Source: Rhizobium sp. Q54 (GTDB taxonomy: Bacteria > Pseudomonadota > Alphaproteobacteria > Micropepsales > Micropepsaceae). From it: a DNA stretch of 64,000 nt. A program made the translations under genes and the position numbers. Shown here piece after piece: positions 56,151-64,000 of the stretch (within the stretch, counting starts at the first letter, position 1; each line of letters starts with the position of its first letter). The notes beneath the pieces are model-generated. The model was not told the DNA's origin, ran no database searches, and worked only from the letters and a program-made list of their open reading frames with translations. The DNA lies in contig CAMCWK010000008.1 of NCBI GenBank assembly GCA_945882615.1, positions 26,383 through 90,382 of the forward strand. The letters run 5' to 3'.

Positions 56151-58025
56151 ATGAGGTACGACGTCATCGTCATTGGCGGGGGCCATGCGGGCTGCGAGGC
56201 AGCGGCCGCGGCGGCGCGCTTTGGCGCACGGACCCTGCTCCTCACCCACAAATTCGAGACCCTGGGCGAGATGTCCTGCAATCCGGCGATTGGCGGGGTG
56301 GGCAAGGGCCATCTGGTGCGCGAGATCGATGCGCTGGACGGGCTGATGGGCCGGGTGGCCGATGCCGCCGGCATCCAGTTTCGCCTGCTCAACCGGCGCA
56401 AGGGCCCGGCGGTGCGGGGCCCGAGAGCGCAAGCCGACAGAAGGCTTTACCGCGCAGCAATGCAATCCATGCTGCGCAGCATTCCGGGCCTGGAAATCCG
56501 CGAGGGATGCGCCGAAGACCTGATTCTAAAGGACCAGATGGTCGTCGGCGTCCGCACCGCGGATGGCCAGGAGATTTCCTGCGCCAGGGTGGTGCTGACC
56601 ACCGGCACGTTCCTGAACGGGCTGATCCACATCGGTGAGACGAAAATTCCTGCCGGACGGATGAAGGTCGAGGAGGGGGTGGAAGCGCCGTCCATCGGCC
56701 TGTCGAAAACGCTTTACGGCTTCGGTCTGGCGATGGGGCGGCTGAAGACTGGCACGCCGCCGCGCCTCGATGGCCGGACCATCGACTGGGCGGCGCTGGA
56801 GATGCAGCAGGGAGACGAGCCGCCCCTGCCCTTCTCCTTCCTGACCAAGAAGATCACCACGCCCCAGATCGCCTGCGGCATCACCCGCACCACACTGGCC
56901 ACCCACGAGATCATTCGCGCCAACCTGCACCGCGCCCCGATGTACACCGGCCAGATCGCCTCGACCGGGCCGCGCTATTGCCCCTCGATCGAGGACAAGG
57001 TCAGCCGCTTCGCCGACCGCGAGTCACACCAGATTTTCCTTGAGCCAGAAGGACTTAGCGACAATACCGTCTATCCCAATGGCATTTCGACCTCCCTGCC
57101 CCAGGATGTCCAGGTCGCGCTTCTGGCCACGATTCCGGGACTGGAGAAGGTCACGGTGCTGCGGCCCGGCTATGCCATTGAATATGACTATGTCGATCCG
57201 CGCGAACTCTCTCCGGCGCTGGAAGTGAAGTCCGTGCCCGGCCTTTATCTCGCCGGCCAGATCAACGGCACCACCGGCTATGAGGAAGCCGCCGCCCAGG
57301 GCCTGATGGCCGGCTGGAATGCCGCCCGCGCCGCTGGCGGCGCCGCGCCGGTCATTCTGGACCGCGCTCAGGCCTATATCGGAGTGATGATCGACGATCT
57401 GGTGACCAAGGGCGTGTCCGAGCCCTATCGCATGTTCACCAGCCGGGCTGAGTATCGCCTGACCCTGCGCGCCGACAATGCCGACCAGCGCCTGACCGAG
57501 TTGGGTGAGACCGGTGGAATTGTGGGGTCGGAGCGCAGCGCCGCTTTCGCGGGCAAGCTCATGCGGCTGGATGTTTCACGTGAAACAATGGGTTCCCTAA
57601 GCCTCACGCCCAATGAAGCGGCGAAGCATGGTTTAGCCATCCGGCTTGACGGGGTTCGCCGTAATGCATTGGAACTATTGAGTTTAACCGATTTCGGTTC
57701 CCTGACCCGGATTTGGCCGGAACTCGGTTCCCTGGACGCCGATATCGTGGAACAGCTGGAAATCGATGCCCAGTATGCCGGTTATCTCGACCGGCAGGAC
57801 GCCGATATCATTGCCTTCCGCCGGGACGAGGATCGCGCCCTGCCCGCTGCCCTCGATTATGGCGCCGTGGTCGGCTTGTCCAACGAGGTACGCCAGAAGC
57901 TGGAACGCATTCGACCCGCCACCCTGGGCCAGGCCGCCCGTATCGAAGGCGTCACCGCCGCCGCCCTCACCCTGGTCTTGGCCTATGTGAAGGGTCAGAA
58001 GGGCAAGAATGCCCTTCGGGCCTGA
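56151..58025 (+). CDS. mnmG: tRNA uridine-5-carboxymethylaminomethyl modification enzyme MnmG (GidA)
   Basis: 624 residues. The FAD motif is [19 protein letters not shown], followed by the signature [21 protein letters not shown] and [19 protein letters not shown]-terminal GidA-associated segment contains the conserved YAGYLDRQ. It works with MnmE on wobble uridines. A perfect parS lies inside it at 57572. Start at 56151 chosen over TTG at 56139. It overlaps rsmG by 17 bp. Confidence 0.97.
   Translation: MRYDVIVIGGGHAGCEAAAAAARFGARTLLLTHKFETLGEMSCNPAIGGVGKGHLVREIDALDGLMGRVADAAGIQFRLLNRRKGPAVRGPRAQADRRLYRAAMQSMLRSIPGLEIREGCAEDLILKDQMVVGVRTADGQEISCARVVLTTGTFLNGLIHIGETKIPAGRMKVEEGVEAPSIGLSKTLYGFGLAMGRLKTGTPPRLDGRTIDWAALEMQQGDEPPLPFSFLTKKITTPQIACGITRTTLATHEIIRANLHRAPMYTGQIASTGPRYCPSIEDKVSRFADRESHQIFLEPEGLSDNTVYPNGISTSLPQDVQVALLATIPGLEKVTVLRPGYAIEYDYVDPRELSPALEVKSVPGLYLAGQINGTTGYEEAAAQGLMAGWNAARAAGGAAPVILDRAQAYIGVMIDDLVTKGVSEPYRMFTSRAEYRLTLRADNADQRLTELGETGGIVGSERSAAFAGKLMRLDVSRETMGSLSLTPNEAAKHGLAIRLDGVRRNALELLSLTDFGSLTRIWPELGSLDADIVEQLEIDAQYAGYLDRQDADIIAFRRDEDRALPAALDYGAVVGLSNEVRQKLERIRPATLGQAARIEGVTAAALTLVLAYVKGQKGKNALRA
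57572..57587. other. parS centromere site 1 (within mnmG)
   Basis: TGTTTCACGTGAAACA is a perfect match to the 16-bp parS palindrome bound by ParB. It lies in the mnmG coding region, about 1 kb before parA and about 11.3 kb from the predicted origin. It is read in frame as DVSRETM, so the site is also constrained as protein. Confidence 0.93.
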
Positions 58026-58683
58026 AGAATTCCAAGCCAAGACGGGTGTTTCACGTGAAACATTGGCCCGGCTAAAGGCCTATGCCGACCTGCTGACCGA
58101 CTGGAATGCACGGCACAATCTGGTCTCCAAGAACAGCCTGCCGGACCTGTGGGAGCGGCATATGTGGGATAGCGCGCAGCTCGCTCCCCTCGTCCCGCCC
58201 GAAGCCCGAACCCTGGCCGATCTGGGCTCCGGGGCCGGTTTTCCCGGGCTGGTGCTGGCGGCGATGCTGCCGGGGGTCGCCGTGACCCTGTTCGAGTCCA
58301 CCGCCAAGAAATGCGCCTTCCTGCAGGCCGCCGCCGACCGCATGGGCCTCTCCGTGACGATAGAAAATGCCCGGATGGAGGATTCCCCGCGCCGGGCCTT
58401 TGACGTCGTCACCGCCCGGGCCTGCGCCCCCCTGCCCCTGCTGCTGGAATATGCCCACAGCTTCGTGGGACCGAACAGTGTTTGCCTTTTCCTGAAAGGC
58501 CAAAATGTGGGGTCTGAATTGACCGAAGCCGCTAAATGTTGGAAAATGGATGTATCTCAGGTCCCAAGCCAGACCGGTCCTTCGGGTGCTATAGTGACTG
58601 TGAGAGAGCTGGGTCCCCGTCATGTCCACCCCCCTAAAACCCCGAATCCTGGTCGTCGCCAATCAAAAAGGCGGCGTCGGTAA
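58009..58683 (+). CDS. rsmG: 16S rRNA (guanine-527-N7)-methyltransferase RsmG (GidB)
   Basis: 224 residues. The SAM-binding motif is [20 protein letters not shown] and the neighbouring [19 protein letters not shown] is RsmG-specific. It methylates G527 in the decoding region; loss gives streptomycin resistance. It starts inside the mnmG end and contains the second parS at 58047. Its last 62 bp overlap the parA start in another frame, giving a basic tail KRRRR not usual for the family. Confidence 0.95.
   Translation: MPFGPEEFQAKTGVSRETLARLKAYADLLTDWNARHNLVSKNSLPDLWERHMWDSAQLAPLVPPEARTLADLGSGAGFPGLVLAAMLPGVAVTLFESTAKKCAFLQAAADRMGLSVTIENARMEDSPRRAFDVVTARACAPLPLLLEYAHSFVGPNSVCLFLKGQNVGSELTEAAKCWKMDVSQVPSQTGPSGAIVTVRELGPRHVHPPKTPNPGRRQSKRRRR
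58047..58062. other. parS centromere site 2 (within rsmG)
   Basis: TGTTTCACGTGAAACA again, an exact repeat of the first site 475 bp upstream. It lies at the start of rsmG. Two identical sites next to parAB form the segregation centre. Confidence 0.93.
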
Positions 58684-59428
58684 GACCACGACCGCGATCA
58701 ATCTGGGCACCGCCCTGGCCGCGGTGGGCGAGCCGACCCTGGTGATCGACATCGACCCCCAGGGCAATGCCTCGACCGGGCTGGGCATCCACCGCCAGGA
58801 CCGCAAGCTCACCACCTATGAAGTCCTGACCGGCCAGGCCCGGCTGGACGAAGCCATCGTGCCCACCCGCATCCCGGGCCTCTCCCTCGTTCCGGCCACC
58901 GTGGACCTGTCGGGCGCCGAACTGGAGCTGGCCGACATGCCCCGGCGCAATTTCATTTTGAAGGACGCGCTGGACGATTATTCCGCACACGGACGAAATG
59001 CCTTCTCCTACATCCTGATCGACTGCCCCCCGTCCCTCACTTTGCTCACGCTGAATGCGATGGCGGCGGCGGATGCGGTGATGGTGCCGCTGCAATGCGA
59101 ATTCTTCGCGCTGGAAGGTTTGAGCCAGTTGATGAAGACCATCGAACTTGTGCGCGAGAAACTGAATCCCACGCTGGAAATCCAGGGCATCGTCCTGACC
59201 ATGTTCGACAAGCGCAACAAGCTCTCCGATCAGGTCGCCGCCGATGTGCGCGAGACGCTGGGCGAGAAAGTCTACACCACCGTGATCCCCCGCAACGTCC
59301 GTGTTTCCGAAGCGCCGAGCCACGGCGTGCCGGCGCTGGTCTATGACCTGCGCTGTCCTGGCAGTCAGGCCTATATCAAGCTGGCGGGCGAATTGATTCA
59401 GCGCGAACGGATCCGGGCCGCAGCATGA
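58622..59428 (+). CDS. parA: Chromosome-partitioning ATPase ParA
   Basis: 268 residues. The deviant Walker A motif is [19 protein letters not shown] (about 16), the Walker A' DIDPQGNASTGLG and Walker B ILIDCPPSLTLLT follow. No N-terminal helix-turn-helix extension, so it is the chromosomal type Ib-like ParA/Soj. It moves ParB-parS complexes along the nucleoid. Start inside the rsmG tail. parB follows, 4 bp overlap. Confidence 0.97.
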   Translation: MSTPLKPRILVVANQKGGVGKTTTAINLGTALAAVGEPTLVIDIDPQGNASTGLGIHRQDRKLTTYEVLTGQARLDEAIVPTRIPGLSLVPATVDLSGAELELADMPRRNFILKDALDDYSAHGRNAFSYILIDCPPSLTLLTLNAMAAADAVMVPLQCEFFALEGLSQLMKTIELVREKLNPTLEIQGIVLTMFDKRNKLSDQVAADVRETLGEKVYTTVIPRNVRVSEAPSHGVPALVYDLRCPGSQAYIKLAGELIQRERIRAAA

Positions 59429-60285
59429 ATCCTCCCCCACAGGATCGTCCGCGCGGTTTGGGGCGCGGGCTCTCGGCGCTGATCGGTGACGAAGTCGCCG
59501 CCGTGAAGGGCGAGCCCATCGCCAAGAAAGATACCCGCACCTTGCCGGTCGCGTTCCTGCAACCGGGCAAGTATCAGCCGCGCAAGAGTTTCGACGAACA
59601 ACCACTGGCAGATCTCGCGGCCTCCGTAAAAGAGAAGGGCGTACTGTCGCCCATCTTGGTGCGGCCCATCGGTCCGGACCGCTACGAGATCGTGGCGGGC
59701 GAGCGCCGCTGGCGGGCTGCCCAGATCGCCAAGTTGCATGACGTGCCGGTGGTGGTGCGCGAGCTGGCCGATGACCAGGCGCTGGAAATCGCCATCATCG
59801 AGAACGTCCAGCGCGCCGACCTCAACGCGATGGAAGAGGGCGCCGCCTATCAGGAGCTGGTCAACACATTCAAGCGGACCCAGGAGCAGGTGGCCCAGCA
59901 GGTCGGCAAAAGTCGCAGCCATGTCGCCAACACCATCCGGCTGTTGCAGCTGCCCGAGCAGGTGAAGGCCTGGGTGCGGGAAGGCAAATTGACCGCCGGC
60001 CATGCCCGGACATTGTTGGGGCTGGCCGATCCCGAAGCCCGGGCGCGCGAGTTGATCGCCGGCGAAATGACGGTGCGCGAGGCCGAACAACGTTCGGCCG
60101 GCAAGAAGAAGCCCGGTGGAAAAGCCCGCAAAGACCCCAATGTCGCCGACATGGAAGCCAGCATTTCCAACCGCCTAGGCCTGAAGGTCGAAATTATCCA
60201 CAAAGGGGATAAAGGTGGGGAAATCCGTGTCCGCTACAAAACGCTGGAACAGCTGGACGATATCGCCCGCCGCCTGAAGGGCTAG
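59425..60285 (+). CDS. parB: Chromosome-partitioning protein ParB
   Basis: 286 residues. The N-terminal CTP-binding region contains [27 protein letters not shown] (box II, GERRWRA). The helix-turn-helix is in [14 protein letters not shown] and neighbours. The C-terminal dimer domain starts at about 235. A ParA-interacting N-terminal peptide is seen in [12 protein letters not shown]. It binds the two parS sites and spreads. Its stop overlaps the convergent hisA end. Confidence 0.97.
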   Translation: MNPPPQDRPRGLGRGLSALIGDEVAAVKGEPIAKKDTRTLPVAFLQPGKYQPRKSFDEQPLADLAASVKEKGVLSPILVRPIGPDRYEIVAGERRWRAAQIAKLHDVPVVVRELADDQALEIAIIENVQRADLNAMEEGAAYQELVNTFKRTQEQVAQQVGKSRSHVANTIRLLQLPEQVKAWVREGKLTAGHARTLLGLADPEARARELIAGEMTVREAEQRSAGKKKPGGKARKDPNVADMEASISNRLGLKVEIIHKGDKGGEIRVRYKTLEQLDDIARRLKG

Positions 60286-61010
60286 ACTGCTGCCGTCCTG
60301 GCCAGCGCCGCAGCGACGTCGATCCGGCCGTCATACAGCGCCCGTCCCACCACCACGCCTTCGATGTTCGGCTCGTTCGCGTCGACAAGCGCGTCGATGT
60401 CGGCGATGGAGCCGACCCCGCCCGAGGCGATCACCGGGATGGACAGGGCGCGGGCGAGGGTGGCGGTCGCCCCGACATTCACGCCCTTGAGCAGTCCGTC
60501 GCCATCAATGTCGGTGAACAAGATCGCGGCCACCCCGGCATCCTCGAAGCGCTTGCCCAGGTCGATGGGGGTGAGGTCGCTGACATCGGCCCAGCCCTGG
60601 GTGGCGATCTTGCCGCCCTTGGCGTCGGCACCCACCACGATCCGGTTGGGGAACGCCTTGGCGGCGTCTTTGACAAATTGGGGGTTGGTGAGCGCGGCGG
60701 TGCCCAAGATGACGCGGGTGATGCCGGCGGCCAGCCAGCCTTCGACGGCGGCCATGTCGCGAATGCCGCCACCCAACTGAATGGGAAGGTCGATGGCGGC
60801 GCGGATCGCCTTGATCGCATCGGTGTTGGCGCTCTTGCCCGCAAAGGCACCGTTCAAATCCACGCAGTGCAACCACTGAAAACCCTGCGCCGCAAACTCT
60901 TTCGCCTGGGCGCCCGGATCGGTGTTGAACACCGTGGCGTCGGCCATCACGCCTTTCTTCAGGCGGACGCAGACGCCGTCCTTCAGGTCGATGGCGGGGA
61001 AGATGATCAT
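60282..61010 (-). CDS. hisA: Phosphoribosylformimino-5-aminoimidazole carboxamide isomerase
   Basis: 242 residues, TIM barrel. It starts [20 protein letters not shown] with the catalytic Asp near residue 8. [19 protein letters not shown] and [12 protein letters not shown] carry the second Asp and phosphate sites. It isomerises ProFAR in histidine synthesis. Start at 61010 chosen because the longer frame only adds repeat sequence. It overlaps the end of parB by 4 bp, and hisF, which usually follows, is absent here. Confidence 0.97.
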   Translation of the reverse strand: MIIFPAIDLKDGVCVRLKKGVMADATVFNTDPGAQAKEFAAQGFQWLHCVDLNGAFAGKSANTDAIKAIRAAIDLPIQLGGGIRDMAAVEGWLAAGITRVILGTAALTNPQFVKDAAKAFPNRIVVGADAKGGKIATQGWADVSDLTPIDLGKRFEDAGVAAILFTDIDGDGLLKGVNVGATATLARALSIPVIASGGVGSIADIDALVDANEPNIEGVVVGRALYDGRIDVAAALARTAAV

Positions 61011-61028
61011 GGTCTTTTCACTTTCGGC

Positions 61029-61096
61029 CTCATGCTTCGACAAGCTCAGCATGAGGATTTTGCAATTTCCTCACCCCGAGCTTGTCGAAGGGTGAG
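61029..61096. repeat. Palindromic repeat, family B, between hisH and hisA
   Basis: CTCATGCTTCGACAAGCTCAGCATGAG and CCTCACCCCGAGCTTGTCGAAGGGTGAG are two hairpins facing each other with the family B core CTTCGACAAGCTC and its complement. It interrupts the his operon. Confidence 0.75.
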
Positions 61097-61109
61097 AAAC
61101 ACCGACTAT

Positions 61110-61745
61110 CTAGGGCCGCCACGTCAAAAAGTTTTCCAGCAGCTTCAGGCCGGTGGCTTGGCTCTTTTCCGGATGGAATTGGGTACCGACCATATTCTCG
61201 TTGCCGATGATCGCGGTCAGCGGCCCGCCATAATCGGCGGTGGCGATCAGGTCTTCGGGCAGCACCGGCTTGAACTGGTAGCTATGGACGAAATAGGCGT
61301 GCGCGCCCGGTTCGATGCCGTTCAGCAGCGCATGGTCCTGCTCGAACTTCAGCTCATTCCAGCCCATATGGGGAATCTTCAAAGACGGATCATCGGGGGT
61401 GATCTTGACCACTTCGCCGGCGATCCAGCCCAGGCCGGCTTGGCGGCCGAACTCCACGCCCACCGTGGCCATCAACTGCATGCCGACACAGATGCCCAGG
61501 AACGGCGCGCCTTCCTTCAGCACTTTCTCGCGCAGCGCCTCGATCATGCCGGGCACGCCGGACAGGCCCTTCATGCAATCGGCAAAAGCGCCCACGCCGG
61601 GCAGCACCACGCGCTCACAGGTCAGCACCACTTCCGGATCGGCGGTGGTGACGATCTCGGACGTGCCCTTGGCGGCATGTGCCAGCGCCTTAGCCGCGCT
61701 GGCGAGGTTGCCGGAGCCATAATCGATCAGGGCTGTGACGGGCAT
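61110..61745 (-). CDS. hisH: Imidazole glycerol phosphate synthase glutaminase subunit HisH
   Basis: 211 residues, class I glutamine amidotransferase. The nucleophile Cys is in [14 protein letters not shown] (about 86), the His and Glu in [12 protein letters not shown] near the C-terminus. The N-terminal [17 protein letters not shown] is typical. It supplies ammonia to HisF. It precedes hisA with a repeat between. Confidence 0.97.
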   Translation of the reverse strand: MPVTALIDYGSGNLASAAKALAHAAKGTSEIVTTADPEVVLTCERVVLPGVGAFADCMKGLSGVPGMIEALREKVLKEGAPFLGICVGMQLMATVGVEFGRQAGLGWIAGEVVKITPDDPSLKIPHMGWNELKFEQDHALLNGIEPGAHAYFVHSYQFKPVLPEDLIATADYGGPLTAIIGNENMVGTQFHPEKSQATGLKLLENFLTWRP

Positions 61746-61808
61746 AAAACACCTGCGAAATCGCGGGCTCTATAGCGACTCCCGCTATGTTTGTCGAAGC
61801 ACACGCAG

Positions 61809-61900
61809 CCCCGCCGCCCCCGCATGCGCGCAGCGCATAAGTGGGGGAGGTGGCTCCAGCGATCGAGGCGCAGCCGAGAGGAAGCTGGAGCCGGAGGGGG
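61809..61900. repeat. Two-hairpin intergenic repeat, family C
   Basis: The first hairpin pairs CCCCC and GGGGG ends around GCATGCGCG. GGGGGAGGTGG is followed by the second stem GGCTCCAGC (61852-61860) / GCTGGAGCC (61884-61892) and GGAGGGGGC. Same plan as at 27674-27753. It lies after the DUF4153 stop. Confidence 0.75.
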
Positions 61901-63910
61901 CTATTTTAAACTAAGCGCCGGGCAGGGGAGTTCTGCGGTGGGCGCGGGCTGGGCACTGAGCCGCAGGCCGGCCACCAGCAGGTCGCGCCAGGCGGGCAGG
62001 GGATCGGCCAGGGTGAAACGGCCTCCACGCAGGGCTTCCAGGGTGCCGCGGCAGGACGGCGAGGCAAAACTGGCGGCAGCGCGCCAACCCGCACCATCCT
62101 GTTTCAGCACCGCCGCCCACCAGCGCGCATCGGTGCCATAGACCAGCAGGACTTCGCCCATCCCGTCGCGGTCCAGGTCCAGCATCCAGGCGTCGCAGGA
62201 TAAAGCGGGCGTTGTCAGGCAGGGCGGCACGATGCTGCCGCGCGCCCATGGTTGGGTGAGGAGAGAGGAGGGCAGCCGCGCCCCCGGCGTGTGCAAAGTG
62301 ATATTGGCGCCGATCTCGGTGGGGGCGGGAACATCGCCGCGCAGCGTGGAGGACAGCGCCACGGAAGCGTCGCGCGCCAGTTCCGGCGCACCGTTCTGGG
62401 CCATGTCGATCAGCGCCCGCTGGCCAAAGCGCACGCCGCGCTGGCGCAGGTAATCGAAATCGAAATCGGCAAGCGCAACCGCGCCGCTTTTCAATCGTGC
62501 GGTCTGGGAATCCACCGCCAGCCTGAGCGGGTCGGCCAGGGGTGAGGCCAGCGCCAGGCAGGTGGCGATCAGGACGAGCGCCATGATGCGGTTGGCGGGT
62601 TCAATGCGCTGCATCCAGGGTCCGCCGCCGATGGCGATCAGGCCCGCGCCGCTATACAGCGCGCCGTAGAGCCCCAGCATGACCAGCATGGCGGCGGCAT
62701 AGATCCGCGCCGCTGTCCAGCCCAGCTCCGCCACGCGCGCGTTCAAGGCAAAGGCGGCGATGGCAACCAGCGCCACGATCAGGAAGGCGGCGGCGAATTC
62801 GCTGGCCTTGCGCCAGCCGCCCCGGCGCGCATCGCCGCGATAGGAAGCATTGATCGCCAGCACTAGCAGCACGCCCAAGCCCAGGCACAGCGCCAGCGAC
62901 ACCGGCTGGTGCAGGCGCGACAGCACGATCACCGCCGAAGCGAGTACCAGCATCGGCAGCGCCACGGTGCAGCAGGCCAGCAGGGCACGCTTGGCCAGCC
63001 GGCGGATGCGACCTCCCGCAGGGGTGAGCGCGAAGGTGGCGGCGCTGACCAGCGCCACCAGCGGCATGGTGATCAGCGCCGGCTCGACGCTCAGGCGCAG
63101 CATGGGAAAATAGGCCCGCAGCCAGTTGAACAGGCTGTTGCCCGATCCCACCAGCGCCCAGGCCGTGCCCGCGACCAGGCCCCACACCAGCAACCGCGCG
63201 ATCAGGCTCCAGCTGACGTCGAAACAGGCGCGATAGCTGGGGAAGATTTTTCCGTCCCGCAAGCTGGCGCGTAGCAGGGCCTGCGCCGTCACCAGCATCA
63301 GCGCTGTCAGCACCGCCAGCGCCAATCCGGCATAGGCCTGTTCCGGGCCCTGGATGCGCCAGTGATGATAGAGGCCCAGGCAGGCGAGGGTGGCAGCGAC
63401 TATCCCGGTCCATAGGGTGAGCAGCGGCGTCGGGATTTCGCCCAGCCCTTCCAGGAAAACCAGCGGCGCGAAGATTCCCGCCAGGGCAAGGGCGGCAAAC
63501 AGATAGGGATCGCTGCCCGGCCACATACCGCCCGCGCGCAATTGCAGCAGCAGGTAAAGCCCCAGCCCTTGCGCCAATCCGATCCCCAGCCGCGCCAGCA
63601 GCAGGCGCGGCGCGCGGTTGGTGTTGGCGGCTTGCGAGGGGGCTTGCGGCGGCGGTACTTCAGGTTGGGCTTCCGGCGTGACTGCGCGCGGCTCGACAAA
63701 GGCGCGGAAGGCTTCGTCGGAAGAAAAGCCGGGTCCGAAGAATATCGGCTCTTCCGGCGCATGTGGCGCAGGCTGTGGCGCGGGCGCTGGGGATGCACGC
63801 TCCTGCGGCGAAACCCCTGAATCAAACGCCAGCGGCTCTTCCGGCGTCCAGCTCAGATCGGCGGAATCGACCCAGCGCGGCGCGGGCTTTTTGCGAAAGG
63901 GAAAGCGCAT
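61901..63910 (-). CDS. DUF4153 multi-pass membrane protein
   Basis: 669 residues. A Pro-rich cytoplasmic N-terminus (about 1-100, many P and E) is followed by about 10-12 hydrophobic helices (about 105-450) and a C-terminal soluble domain (about 470-669) with cysteine-containing segments. This matches the DUF4153 family, unknown in function. The FDFDYLRQRGVRFGQRALIDMA segment is a conserved point. It precedes hisH in the same direction with a family C repeat between. The final 90 bp of the window upstream hold no gene that I can support. Confidence 0.85.
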   Translation of the reverse strand: MRFPFRKKPAPRWVDSADLSWTPEEPLAFDSGVSPQERASPAPAPQPAPHAPEEPIFFGPGFSSDEAFRAFVEPRAVTPEAQPEVPPPQAPSQAANTNRAPRLLLARLGIGLAQGLGLYLLLQLRAGGMWPGSDPYLFAALALAGIFAPLVFLEGLGEIPTPLLTLWTGIVAATLACLGLYHHWRIQGPEQAYAGLALAVLTALMLVTAQALLRASLRDGKIFPSYRACFDVSWSLIARLLVWGLVAGTAWALVGSGNSLFNWLRAYFPMLRLSVEPALITMPLVALVSAATFALTPAGGRIRRLAKRALLACCTVALPMLVLASAVIVLSRLHQPVSLALCLGLGVLLVLAINASYRGDARRGGWRKASEFAAAFLIVALVAIAAFALNARVAELGWTAARIYAAAMLVMLGLYGALYSGAGLIAIGGGPWMQRIEPANRIMALVLIATCLALASPLADPLRLAVDSQTARLKSGAVALADFDFDYLRQRGVRFGQRALIDMAQNGAPELARDASVALSSTLRGDVPAPTEIGANITLHTPGARLPSSLLTQPWARGSIVPPCLTTPALSCDAWMLDLDRDGMGEVLLVYGTDARWWAAVLKQDGAGWRAAASFASPSCRGTLEALRGGRFTLADPLPAWRDLLVAGLRLSAQPAPTAELPCPALSLK

Positions 63911-64000
63911 CGCATTTGGGTAGCGCGTCAGGGCGCACCGATCACGCGGCGTTAACGGGCGTGGTTAATGCGCGGCGGGCACCTTGGGACAGGCCATGGA

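Overview
The window reads as 64 kb of a GC-rich alphaproteobacterial chromosome spanning the replication origin and its partitioning region. Three things support this. The genes on either side of 46.1-46.4 kb (ppsR-maf-aroE-coaE-dnaQ/secB to the left, hemE-hemH-hemJ-rho and then mnmE-mnmG-rsmG-parA-parB to the right) are the set that flanks the origin in Caulobacter-type alphaproteobacteria. The ppsR-hemE gap carries a DnaA box of the TGATCCACA type. Two perfect 16-bp parS sites lie next to parAB. GANTC sites cluster at the origin and there is a TipN-like coiled-coil protein, which suggests a Caulobacterales, Rhizobiales or Micropepsales relative. The exact order cannot be decided from the sequence alone.

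Layout. 0-5.9 kb: a housekeeping run (partial plsC-like gene, Fur/Mur regulator, rimI, tsaB, a RutE-like nitroreductase, Nfu), then DUF2239, a small SDH assembly factor, htpX and rsmB. 6-16 kb: a TipN-like polarity protein diverging from a single-domain HPt protein, chorismate mutase, a ferredoxin reductase/ferredoxin pair, a truncated hybrid-kinase tail (REC-HPt), yifB, a secreted F420-reductase-like protein, a TPR/2OG-oxygenase fusion and an UrcA protein. 16-30 kb: accessory and transport genes (a periplasmic cupin, a DUF3311/solute:sodium symporter pair, pstCAB without pstS or phoU, a large hybrid histidine kinase, an AmpG-like permease, an OlsB-like acyltransferase, an exported RidA, pirin, gshB, yraN, rsmI). 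30-46 kb: an LppC/LpoA-like lipoprotein, the hemW-rdgB-rph group diverging from hrcA-grpE-dapB-nth, a lipoprotein, adenosine kinase, yjbQ-smr-mltA-tim44, secB, and dnaQ-coaE-aroE-maf-ppsR. 46-64 kb: the origin, the heme genes, rho, quinone oxidoreductase, a DUF255 thioredoxin-fold protein, mnmE, a glycosyltransferase, mnmG-rsmG-parAB, hisHA and a DUF4153 membrane protein.

Most genes are tightly packed, with ATGA/GTGA stop-start overlaps inside operons (hemW-rdgB-rph, yjbQ-smr-mltA-tim44, aroE-maf-ppsR, hemE-H-J). Gaps between convergent genes are often filled by palindromic repeat elements of at least five families. In two families the stems differ between copies by compensating changes, which points to a conserved RNA or DNA fold. 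I found no rRNA, tRNA, CRISPR array, transposase, prophage or recognisable defence system. The most informative features are the origin, the two intragenic parS sites, a 10-bp inverted repeat between nfu and DUF2239, the truncated kinase tail and the covarying repeat families.
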